A stretch of DNA of 64,000 nucleotides from Nereocystis luetkeana (lineage: Eukaryota; Sar; Phaeophyceae; Laminariales; Laminariaceae). The notes beneath the pieces are model-generated. The model had not been told where the DNA came from, did not search any database, and saw only the letters and a program-made list of their open reading frames with translations. Positions 33,467 to 43,283 of the stretch are shown in pieces (the stretch's first letter is position 1; the number at the start of each line of letters is the position of its first letter). Where the stretch lies: positions 7,674,830 through 7,738,829 of the forward strand of contig JARUPZ010000002.1 in assembly GCA_031213475.1 (NCBI GenBank), written 5' to 3'. The position numbers and the translations under genes are program-made.

Positions 33467-33757
33467 CTATCCCGCCACGGAGTCCCCCCTCTCGTCTCCC
33501 GCCCTCTCCACCCCACCGCCTCCAGGGGAAGAAGCGGCGGCTGGCCGTCGCCCGAGGAACGGCGGGAGGGTGCTGCCGGACGCCCCTGCCTCGTCCGCGC
33601 CAAAATCCCCCCCTGCCGCCTCTGCTGCCGCTGACCCTTGGCCGACTTCCCCCGCGCCACCCTCCGGCCATGTCCAGAACTCTCCCTGTTCGTCTTCGCT
33701 CGCCGCCGCTACACCTCCTTCAGCCTCCTTTGCTTTTCGGAACATCTCAACGTACGC
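33467..33757 (-). CDS. Thioredoxin-like gene exon 9 (terminal)
   Basis: The acceptor GCGGCAG is followed by AYVEMFRKAKEAEGG, then an acidic, Ala/Gly-rich, probably disordered tail of about 80 residues to a TAG stop. No conserved domain is visible. Confidence 0.65.
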   Translation of the reverse strand, partial: AYVEMFRKAKEAEGGVAAASEDEQGEFWTWPEGGAGEVGQGSAAAEAAGGDFGADEAGASGSTLPPFLGRRPAAASSPGGGGVERAGDERGDSVAG

Positions 33758-36700
33758 CTGCCGCGCGCCGGGGGGGAGGGGGGGGGGGGGGTGGACTCAT
33801 TAAAATCATGCATGGCCGTGCGCCGGGGGGGGGGGGTCGTACAAATTTGTTGCTTGCCTTAGTCATTTGACCATTGACCACGCATCCCTTTCGAGACGTA
33901 GCATCGTTCCTACTCCTAGTGGAAATACCTCCAACATTTGGGCGCTCATTGCGTTGTTTCCATATCGCCGGGTTGGGGGGGGGGGGGGGGGTCCTTAGCG
34001 TTGAGACAAAAACGCGGTGAGTTCAGCAAGAGGAGGGAGACCCATCCATCTCGGGAGAACGAGGGGGGACAGCGAGAGAACAAAAACATATAAAATGTGT
34101 GGTGTACTATAGTCTCGTAGAGAGAACATACTACCCGGTGAATAACATTTTTGAACTTTTTTTTTATACGGCATTTTTTCTGCAACCCACCAACCCCCAC
34201 GTTTTGTTTTGTCCCCGAACAAGTGGGTGCGATTCTTAACCCTTAAACAACCACTACGAAAAAATCACCCCGCTCGAATTTCAGCTACTCCACACCCCGG
34301 ACCGATCATTGATTCCCACAGTTCCATGATCTAGACCTTTTAAGGCAGATAGATCATCCATTCCCGATATCTTGTACCAGGTATGATCTAGCTCATGCTG
34401 GCGGGGGCGGCCCGCAACAGTCTGAGTGATGCTACATTTAGCACATGTTTGCTGGGTTGGATCTGTACTACTACGCAGATCCTGCACACAACCTCTCGCA
34501 AAGGCGGGCAAGGAACTAAATGATCTATCTGCAGATAGATAGATCATGATCTATCTGTACGAGAGGTGAACGAAGTAATGTAACCCCTCCCTCCCCCCCC
34601 AAAAAGGTGGGGTTGCAGTCCGAGAGGGGTCCATGGGTACATAGCGCGAGGATATACATCACAGGAGTGCATGCGGCGGTAAACGGCGGGAGTATCATAC
34701 CAGGTATACAAGAGGGGGAACAAAATCTACAGAGAGGGTTTGGGAACCCCCCCTATCTCTCGGCGTCGGTCCTTTGCATCCTCGCAGGCGCCCATCAGCC
34801 CTCCGGTTCTTCTACGCAAGCGCCCCTAACCGCGAGGTACACGCCAGCCTCCATCTTACGTGCCCACGTTGCGGCCGCCGGCAGGTGCACGGGAGGCCGA
34901 GCTGCATGAGGAGGGGGGATCCGGCTCGAAAAATCATTAGCGGGTATCTGTAAACTGCACACGCATGCCGCACACGCGCCACCCCGCGGAACACGGATAC
35001 TCCTCCACACGCACGCACACACAACCGAAACAACGCTTGCAACAACCGGCCCGTCTCCCGAGGATACACTGCGAGCAACCCTACGCCTGTCTACAGCAGC
35101 CGCGGCAGGCCGATTCGCCCATCTCAAGCACCGCGGGAGAGCGCTCCCTAAAGAAGCCTCCCACCATCCAGCAATTCATCCAAACTCGGACACAGAAGAG
35201 TAAAGCCTCTGCACTCCTACAATCGACGTCTTCCCTACGTACGTACACACACCGCATCTTGTACGCACAGTAGTCTGGTAAATAAGCGCCAGATACATAC
35301 ATACTGCCACCTACAGCAGAAACTACAAAACAGAATGCCACGGTGTGGAATCCCCCCCCCCCCCCCCCCCCCCTCCCCTCCTCCCACCCCCGCAGGGCAA
35401 CAACGCAAGCACGCACGTACCTCCAGGAGCTCCGGGGTGAGGCAGTAGCTCGTTATCTGGCAGCCTTCTTCGAGCAGAGGGCAGCTCGGGGGCCAGCACT
35501 CGGCACCCATGAACTCCGTCGACACGCAGGACTGGCGATATAAAAAGTACGGAGAGGCGTGTCGGCAGCAGGGGACGGGGTGGGAAACGGACACATTAGT
35601 GGGTAACAGCAAGACCCATTGGGTTACGAGGTGTTGACTGTGCGGGGGGGGGGTATTCTCAGTACGATTCACCGCATCTGCTAGGGGCTGTTGTCTCTAC
35701 TGGTACTATAGCTGCGATATTGTTGTTGCCGCTTTTCAAAGGAGTCGGGAAGAGCGGCGGCGGAATGCTTTGTAGTGCATCGCGGACACCGCCCGATGCC
35801 GATATCGGATGGTTTCCGCTTCGCAGGCTGATATTCGCCGGACGTCAACGGATTACGCGGACCACGACCTCCACAAGCAACGCGCGCATTGCTTTGCTCC
35901 TAAACGTATGCTGATAATGTTTAGGTCGTTCGCCCATTTGCTGCACTTCGCGGACGTTTCTTTCTTTTGTTGCCGGTAGTTTCGGCCCAAAAAATGTCTA
36001 AGATTTCATTTTGATAAACCGATCAAATAGATGGTTACGGTCGAGGGCCTGTAAAAACATGAGGTGGTTCACTTGTGAATTAAAAAAAACCATACACATA
36101 TTGGTTTTGGTCCGTTCGAAGGACGAAAAAGCTTCTCCTTAGCACGTCCGTCCTCGAGGCAAGGCAGTGTACGTACACCACTACCCCACTACCTACCGCT
36201 TACCCAGCCCGTCCGCATGCTCCGCTATATATGCAAGGCATGAACTAATAGTCGAAAACCACACACACACACACAAAAAACGTCGGTTGCGAGGGCCGGA
36301 GGACACGGCGAAGAAGCAACGCGCTTGCACCTTCCAACCGAATCGCAAGAGTCGACCGCTTCGTTCTGATCAGGACCCCCACACGACACACGACAACCAT
36401 TCCGAGTGTTTTCGCTAACTGCCAGGTGGTGGTGGTGGTGGTGGTGATGGTGGTGGTGGTAATGGTGGGCGTGGTGTACTGCCGACGACGCGGGAAACGG
36501 ACGAACGCCCCAAGAAATCCCGCAACCCGGCCCGGCGGCCCGCTTAAACGCGCACGTATATGGCATACTCCTACCTCAAGAGTGCTGCACCACGGGTCGT
36601 TCTCCTTCACACCCTCGACGTCGCAGTACTGCATCGCCATGTCTATCACGCAGGTCATTACGGGGTCGAATTCCTCGTCGTAGTCGACCTGGCGCACGCA

Positions 36701-39700
36701 GGGGACAGCATCGTAACGTACACGTGCGGCGCTATCGGCTAGGGCGGCTGGCCGCGATGGTTCAGGAACGTTTCATGTCCCGTGCGCAGGCAGGGCGGTA
36801 CGCCATAAAACATCCCGGGTACTCGATACAAACGGTGGCCGGGGTGCATTCAAAACGGGGCACGTCGCCCCCACGGTGGTCAAAAGATGGCTGCTTCATC
36901 GCCCAAAAGCTGCTGAAAGGCTGCAAGCCGAAAAAAAACACACACAAGCCTCATCACAACAAATCACGCAGAACTAAAAAAAACCCCGATCAAGCACGGT
37001 CGGTTTTGGTGCAGTCTGCCTGGCCTACACACAGAACAATACCATACTGAAAAGCGGACGGTACGGCGGGGCTGGCTGCGCTCCTGTCTTCTCGCAACTG
37101 CGACGCCGGCCGAATCGTTTTCTCTGCAAGCATCCAACGTGATCCTCACCTCCCATAGCTCCTTGTAAGGATCCCCGTAGCCATAAGGAAGTACGGTCGC
37201 CGCGCCGGCCGCCCCTGCGCCGCTCCCACTAGCCATTGCATCCTGCAGCTGGTGATTCTGGAGCCGCGGACACAGAGCGCAAACTACCTTCTTGGTTCGT
37301 CGGTTTTGGTCGAACGACTCGAAAACTCTTGCACAACAGCAGTACCCACAGCATCAAAGCAAAGCCTCTGCCGCAACTCTGACATCAAAAGCCCACACAC
37401 GGCGCAGAACTGCTTCCCACACCCCACCCCACCCCACCCCACCCCACCCCACCCCCCGCGGCGAATCATCCGCCGGTTTCATCTTGACCCTTTTAGAACC
37501 GCAGTCCCGTTTTGGGGACAAACCCGTCTAATTCTAAGTAGTTTGTCCCCGAAACGGGACTGCGGCCCCAAAAGGATCAAGGCCGTTCGTTCCACGAAAA
37601 TATACCTCCCGTCTACTCTGCCCTGGAACACAGTCCCCGTTGGGACTCCGATATCAACATCAAACGCAGCTTACATCACCGGCAAGAGCGGTGTGGTACT
37701 ACGAGCGAGCATATAAACCACAGCGCGTATATCAGGTAAACATGCTGGCAGATTGCGAAGGATTTCGTCGAAACTCGTCTTTACGCATACCTGGTGTGTA
37801 ATCAATGTGGCGTCGAGACTCGTCTTTACGTCTATACCATATACATCATACCACCGATGACTACCACTACCGTTCGACGACGGACAGACAGCAGACTCGA
37901 GGGTGCGAAAACCACGTCAACAACGACCCACCTGCCGCTCCAAAGCTTCGATTTCGGCCACCAGCCGCTCCTCAGAAGAGGCCTTTTTGTCACCCCTCCC
38001 CAGAAAATTCAGCCTGTCCATCACCCGGTTGGAGCTGCTCACGAAGTGCATCGCCTTCACCCAGTCCAACATAACCTCGTTGTACACCATGGCCCCCGAA
38101 GGAAACTGTTGCGTCGAGCAGCCGCCGCCGGGGGGCAAAAGATGGTAGGCAATCCGGCCGGTACATTTCGAGCGGGATCAAGCGAAACACGCTGATGGGA
38201 AAGTTCCCCGGCACGGGGGGACGTACCTCGCTCGCGAGCACTCCGCTTGCAGCATGACAATCGATCCGCATCGCCGTGACCGCAGGCGGACAGCCTTTCC
38301 TCACGGAACTTTCATGCAACAGGGGCGACATGGCAGTGAGTGCACACCATCCCCGCTCGTGTACGCATACAAATAGTCAGCGACACGCAAGCATCACGCA
38401 TCATTGGTGCGACGATCGATGCAAATGCGCAGAAGAGTTGGCGGCGTTAGAGCGCTCGTCCCCGTGCCCCCACCCCCCGGCCCTGAACAGATTTTACAGT
38501 CGACGCCGGCGACGAAAAAAAATACGCCGAATAGGTACCGCAACCGTCATTCGTCCGCATCGCGTCACTTAAAGTTTCTACCTATCAGGGTATTAAATTT
38601 CCCTCCAAACTCGACCAACCCTTGGCTCCAATAAATGATATAAAACACGAGTACCAGGTATAGTAATTACACCCGAGTCTCCACACGGCCAAGCCGGTCA
38701 GCGTGCAAAAAAAAACTTACGCCGGCGACGCACGCAGAGAGAGACTTCAAGCCGACCGTGAAGCCAAAGTTCACTAATATCACCTTAGCGCTGGAGTCGT
38801 GTTCGGTCGGTTTGGGGCCCAAAACCATCCCCGTCACCGGGTCGTGGTCGTGGAAATTCCCGGAGCCGAAAAACATGAAGGTGGGGTAATATAGCAACTT
38901 GATCTCCTGGCAGAAAGACGCCGCTGCCGTGTCCTGCGCGCAGTGACCAAGTCGTCGATGGGACATAGCCGCCGGTCAAGGGGTCGACGCGGGGTTCTGA
39001 TGCTCGGTAGAAGTTGCGCCTGGCGTGATACGAGTGCAATGTTCTTCGCCGCCCGTGGTGAAGCTTGTTTGTATTTTGTTTTTTTAATCCCGTCACGTCT
39101 AGGTACAGTAGGTAAAGGTGTTTTCGAACAGAGGAGACGCATCACAGACCACTCGGACTACAGCAGCCTCATATCATTGATGGCACTACAGCAGGGCATG
39201 GGGCGGGCCCTTTCCATGACGTGGCTCTTCGCTACACACAGTGCAAGTATGTAGGTTGCACGTACGATCCATCGCGCCTGAAGAAGAGCGGTGTGTCGCC
39301 GTCCTAGGCGAGGGGATGGCATGGTATCTATCACACATGGATCACACACACATTTCGGCAGAATTGGCGATACGTGTACTCGTACATACGCGTATGGCTT
39401 GGTCACAGGTGACTGCGTCTCGATTGTGTCTTTCCGATAAACCCAAGGGGCGTGGGGGCTGAGGGATTTCAAGTCGGGGTCTTATCCGGGAGATCGTCTG
39501 CGCGCACGAACGATAAACCTCCCCCCCACGCTAGAGGCGCCGTAGTATATACCGAGTGTGCATCAAACTCCCATTTTTAATGCGTTCCTCACGTACTGAC
39601 CTGCTTCTACAGTACCAAGCAAGTAGCAAAACTCGCACGACAAATCAGTTCGGACTCACTGCCGCGGCATCTTGTAGACGCTAAGGACGAACCTGCTCGC

Positions 39701-42242
39701 AGTCGAACTTGGCCATGACCAGTTTCTTCTTTTGTCTGGGGTCTTCTTCCGCCAGCTGCATCGCCACCTCCTGCCACATCGGCAGAAAGGATTCCCTGTG
39801 TGCCCGCCAGCCCCCGAACGGTTGCCGTATGGCAGCCGAACAGCAAAACAATGTCGTTGCCGAGGGAGTGCACCATTGTGTTTGGGACGCTGACGGTTGA
39901 ACACATTTTACCAGTGGGCGGGCGCAAACATAGTGCCCTGGTATCTGATGTATTGGAACGTGCGGAGCTTCTGTCTCGTAGTTCGTATGATACAGGACTC
40001 AGCACTGGACTGTCAGCGAGTGTATAAAAGCGTCCATACATTTAATATCAGAACTATCACAAGCAGCTGGCAAAGGAGGCGTTTGGGGGAAACAAATCGA
40101 TCTCACAGTCGTTGAGGTGTCTTCTGCACTTTTATACGAGTACTGGTATAGAGACATCCTTAACCCGTCACAGTAAATCAAGCTACCTGTCCGTCCAAGG
40201 GCAATTCTATGTGTCACATGTGTCCCCTACTCCTTGGTAGAAAAGCCCGACTGTGTGGAAACCTCATTTTTTTTTTTGGTGCTGCTGGTTACTCGCTTTT
40301 CATTTGGTTACTTCCAAAAATTGATATTCTGTACTCGTATATACCTCGTACGTAGTTCAGTTGCTTTCCACTTTTTCATGCTTTCGAATTGGCCGCGTAT
40401 GAAGTAAAATGTCTAAAAAATCAGACTGGAGAACACAGTACCAGGTATTGTCAACACGTTCACGTGTCGAACAAAAAACGGGGATTTTCACGCCAAGTCT
40501 CCGGGTTTTGGCTGTCAATGCGTTTTCCTTGACAAGCGTCTGTCAAGGGGCGAAACTGCTGTCCCCCGATCGGGGTCGTGGACCGAAAACGAAACATGGC
40601 TAGGCCGATTTTTCGTTTTTTCGTCGAATAATCGGTCGGTTTCGGTCGGTTCTTACACTAAAACCGAAACCGAACCGGACACTTCTCGTTCGGTTTCTCC
40701 GTCGGTTTCTTGGCGAGATCAGCCAAGTTGGCAACGTTTCGAAGGATTTGGTGTAAGTTCGTATTATGTTGGTATCATGTGATGACATGATTATATGGTG
40801 CCATGGTGGCACGTGACCAGGGTTGTGAACCGCCTCGGGGCGTGACTCGGTCGGTTTTTCGTTTTTATGCCGAAAGCATCGGTCGGTTTCGGTCGCTCTT
40901 TGGGGGTTTACATGCAGAGGCAAGTAGGCGTTGATGGCAAGGGGAGAGGAAAAAAAACGACCGGAAAAGCTGAGTCGTCTTTCGTTTTTGTTTATTTCGA
41001 CAACCGGAAAACCGACAAAAAAAGTCGGTGGTGCAAAAGCAAAAGCGGATAAAAACCGACCGAAAAAAACGGCTTTCGGTTTTCCGTTCACTCCCCTGCT
41101 CCTGATATCTTGTTTTACAGCAGTACCCATGCGTACACACCAGTACCTGGTATGCGAATACCTGATAAAACGTCGCATGAAGTACAACCAGCAAATGTAT
41201 ACCAGTAGTACACAGGTCTTCCACGTGATGGCGGTTCTAATAGCCCCCAGAGTACGGACCTCCAGCACGAAGCCAACAAAACAGCAGTGCCGTAATAAAT
41301 AAGTATCACATACCCGTGATGACCATGATGCAAACACCCTTGCAAGGTCATACCGGTACGAAGTACGCTACACGAATATTCAAATAGTGTGTGTGCTTTA
41401 TTACCGCCGGGACACTGTTTCCATGGGACTCACCACTCACCACCCGGGGGTGACCCGGCGACTTCGGAGACCCGTGCATCTACTGCTTGTAGTGCATCAA
41501 GACTTGATGATACTTGAAGTATTGACAGTAGGATTGAATTGAAGAGCTCCCCTAATTTCAACTACTGCTGTGGTTGCGTATATGTGGGCCTCGGCTTGAA
41601 CAGCCGCGTCGCCGGCGCCACGCGCTGGCAGTGCATTGCTTATGACGAGGCCTGGAGCTATTTTCATATATATACTACTGGTACGTGAAAAGGTCGATTC
41701 CTGGTACACGGCGGTACAGATCTCTACGCAGTACGTACTCATTGGGACACCAATTATGAATAATGAAATACCAGGTACGAGACCGAATGAGCTACAGGCA
41801 TTAAATACCTGGTCGATAGAAGCGGTGGGAGTAGTCGTGGGTCGTAAAAACGCTCAACGATATGTAGTGCTGATACTGCTGTCTGTCTGCTGTCGTGTTA
41901 GCTCTGCGCACCAAAAGGTAAACTCAGCTGTCGTTGCTGAACCACAATATATATCAACACAGGATGCATCGAACGCGTAAGTTTCAACCCTGCCATGACG
42001 CACTTGCAGTGGATGCACCAAGGAGCGTAGAACATCACCGCGTAGTCCGTCGTCCAATGCCGCATGTTGCTCGTCAAAGTCGCAGTATCGACGGGAACCA
42101 GAGGCTCTGTCACCGAACTTCCAGACACGGACCCCAACAGCCCCCCCGCGCCCAGTGCCAGAGCCGCTGCCACCGTCCAGAACAACGAAGAAGCTCGCCG
42201 CCGATATCTATGGGTCGCGGACTTCGCCATTCTCTTCATCAT
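33467..42242 (-). CDS. Thioredoxin/PDI-like secretory or membrane protein with Cys-rich C-terminal region, whole split gene
   Basis: Nine exons joined in frame give about 438 residues. Residues about 18-45 are a basic stretch followed by an Ala/Leu-rich hydrophobic segment, so a signal peptide or membrane anchor. A thioredoxin fold follows with the redox motif YAPWCIHCK, then SFLPMWQEVAMQLAEED, VMAKFDCEQ, YYPTFMFFGSG (containing the cis-Pro) and VMLDWVKAMHF. The C-terminal half has ten Cys in about 90 residues (exons 6-8) and ends in an acidic, Ala/Gly-rich tail. Likely role (inference): disulfide exchange in the ER or on a secretory membrane. After the first intron (phase 2) every junction I placed is phase 0. 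I do not recognise the Cys-rich region or the exact orthologue. The gene converges on PARN and diverges from the ZNHIT3-like gene. Confidence 0.85.
33840..33965 (-). mobile_element. LINE 3' end fragment
   Basis: Minus-strand copy of the LINE 3' region (on the plus strand: GACCACGCATCCCTTTCGAG and GGGCGCTCATTGCGTTG), ending in a poly(C) run, here seen as poly(G) on the plus strand. Confidence 0.7.
34860..34901 (-). CDS. Thioredoxin-like gene exon 8 (micro-exon)
   Basis: 14 codons, LGLPCTCRRPQRGH, adding two Cys. Acceptor CATGCAG, donor GGGCAC|GTAAGA. Too short to be sure of alone, but both splice sites and the phase fit. Confidence 0.6.
35421..35531 (-). CDS. Thioredoxin-like gene exon 7, Cys-rich
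   Basis: 37 codons, phase 0, with five Cys (SCVSTEFMGAECWPPSC, then GCQITSYC). Acceptor TATCGCCAG, donor CTGGAG|GTACGT. Confidence 0.78.
36424..36468 (+). repeat. GGT trinucleotide run
   Basis: (GGT)n with GAT and AAT interruptions, in an intron of the thioredoxin-like gene. Confidence 0.85.
36575..36688 (-). CDS. Thioredoxin-like gene exon 6, start of Cys-rich region
   Basis: 38 codons, phase 0: VDYDEEFDPVMTCVIDMAMQ, then YCDVEGVKENDPWCSTLE, with three Cys. Acceptor GCGCCAG, donor CTTGAG|GTAGGA. Confidence 0.78.
37150..37242 (-). CDS. Thioredoxin-like gene exon 5
   Basis: 31 codons, phase 0 at both ends: a Gly/Ala-rich linker, then VLPYGYGDPYKELWE. Acceptor GCTGCAG, donor GGGAG|GTGAGG. 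Confidence 0.75.
37422..37456 (+). repeat. CCCCA pentanucleotide run
   Basis: Six to seven perfect CCCCA units, in an intron of the thioredoxin-like gene, just before a MITE-3 copy. Confidence 0.85.
37483..37581 (+). mobile_element. MITE-3 copy, best preserved, almost wholly palindromic
   Basis: 99 bp: CTTGACCCTTTTAGAACCGC with AGTCCCGTTTTGGGGACAAA, and the inverted arm TTTGTCCCCGAAACGGGACT through AAAAGGATCAAG. Lies in an intron of the thioredoxin-like gene. Confidence 0.7.
37932..38105 (-). CDS. Thioredoxin-like gene exon 4
   Basis: Phase-0 segment FPSGAMVYNEVMLDWVKAM, then HFVSSSNRVMD and an acidic helix EERLVAEIEALERQ. Acceptor CAACAG, donor CGGCAG|GTGGGT. An open upstream extension exists, so the 5' edge is slightly less certain than the 3' edge. 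Confidence 0.75.
38784..38933 (-). CDS. Thioredoxin-like gene exon 3
   Basis: The acceptor GCGCGCAG is followed by DTAAASFCQEIKLLYYPTF, including the conserved YPT (cis-Pro) before the fourth strand, then MFFGSGNFHDHDP. Donor GCTAAG|GTGATA, phase 0. Confidence 0.9.
39693..39795 (-). CDS. Thioredoxin-like gene exon 2
   Basis: The acceptor CACACAG gives ESFLPMWQEVAMQLAEEDP and LVMAKFDCEQ, the helix and strand that follow the CxxC motif in thioredoxin folds. Donor GAGCAG|GTTCGT, phase 0. Confidence 0.9.
40600..41090. repeat. GGTCGGTTT-rich degenerate array, partly inverted
   Basis: Motifs of the type TCGGTCGGTTTTTCG and their complements (AAAACCGACCGAAAA) recur on both strands with GAAACCGAA spacers. 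It sits in the first intron of the thioredoxin-like gene. Open frames here are composition artefacts. Confidence 0.65.
42004..42242 (-). CDS. Thioredoxin-like gene exon 1
   Basis: Starts at tandem ATG codons (MMKRMAKS), followed by a basic then hydrophobic segment (FWTVAAALALGAGGLLG) and VMFYAPWCIHC, the CxxC active site. The donor CTGCAA|GTGCGT leaves phase 2; the G of exon 2 completes the Lys of CIHCK. Confidence 0.88.
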
Positions 42243-42872
42243 GAACAGTCAGCTGATTGCAGTACGCGCTTTGGCGCGCGGATGCAGGTGTTTTTGGGGG
42301 GTGCCATGGTGTTGAATGCCCCTGTATAAGAAAACTATCTCACTTTTATGAACTCCATTGTTGATCAACATCAAGATGGGAATGCCATCCCCATTGGCCT
42401 CGACACGCCACCCCTGCGCTTGCCGACGGACCAGATAAGGGCTTCGCAGGTCTACCATTTTGTTCGGGAACGACGAACTCCGGCCAGACCAGGGTACGTT
42501 GCTCTCCAGGGTGTCGCTATTCCGCTTGTCAGCCACGCTTTCGAAAACCAGGTACGACTCTGGACGGAAATTTAAGGACCATAAATACATTCATATACAT
42601 CAAACGGTCCTTATATTTTAGTCCAGACTGGCACAAGCGAAGCAAGTACCAGTATGGCACCACTGGCTGTGTATACACTGGTGCCTCAGGTACCTCTGGT
42701 ATTTGCACCGGGTAGGAGCAGCAGTACCGGGGGTAGATATATATGTCAGAGCTATCCGAGTAGTAGCAGTATCCGAGGGTACGATCTTCACAACCCGACT
42801 CTCCCCTTCTGTTGCATGCCTGTCCAACAGCGGTCGGACCTGCCTAGCCCCACACAGCTATCGAAATCAAGG
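42243..42872. promoter_or_regulatory. Shared upstream region of two divergent genes
   Basis: About 630 bases separate the start codons of the minus-strand thioredoxin-like gene and the plus-strand ZNHIT3-like gene, so both 5' ends and probably a bidirectional promoter lie here. AT-rich stretches near 42,575-42,620 (CATAAATACATTCATATA) could serve as TATA-like elements. A long in-frame extension exists upstream of the ZNHIT3-like Met, but it does not look coding. Confidence 0.45.
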
Positions 42873-43283
42873 ATGGGGAAGATCGAGGGGGAAACATGCA
42901 GCGTCTGCAGAGAAAAAGCGTCCAAGTACCGCTGTCCCGGGTGCTCCGCGCCCTACTGCTCCTTGGCCTGCAACAAGGTCCACAAAGCCGGAGGCGGGGT
43001 CGGCAGCCCACGCCCTCCCTGCACCGGAAAACGAGTAGTGCCGGGTAGCAAACAGGCCGGTGGACAGAGCAGCAGGAAGCGGCCACGATTCGGTGGAGGT
43101 GATGCAGACGCGACCGAGCCGGCAACGAGAGCTTGCGTTCGCAAGGGCCGGGACCAATGGCGAGGAGGCAGGGAGGACAGGGAGGAGGAGGAGTGGCAGA
43201 TGAGCGCCGACCAGAGGGATCGGATATCGGGGTGCTCGTGGCTTAAAGTCGCCCTTCGAGACCCAAAGCTTCAAGGCCTCCTG
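42873..43283 (+). CDS. ZNHIT3: ZNHIT3-like exon 1
   Basis: Holds the whole HIT finger, the basic linker and the first half of the C-terminal helical module up to DPKLQGLL. Donor GTGAGT in phase 0. Confidence 0.9.

Larger units (their letters stand above)
33758..42003 (-). other. Introns of the thioredoxin-like gene
   Basis: Eight introns of about 0.5 to 2.2 kb. Besides the listed repeats, 39.0-39.6 and 39.8-40.6 kb hold nothing recognised. The 42.0-39.8 kb intron carries several TACCAGGTA-type words. Confidence 0.55.

Noticed and set aside
42654-42872. N-terminal extension of the ZNHIT3-like protein from an upstream in-frame Met
   Set aside because: The extra 73 residues look like translated promoter sequence, and family members start just before the HIT finger.
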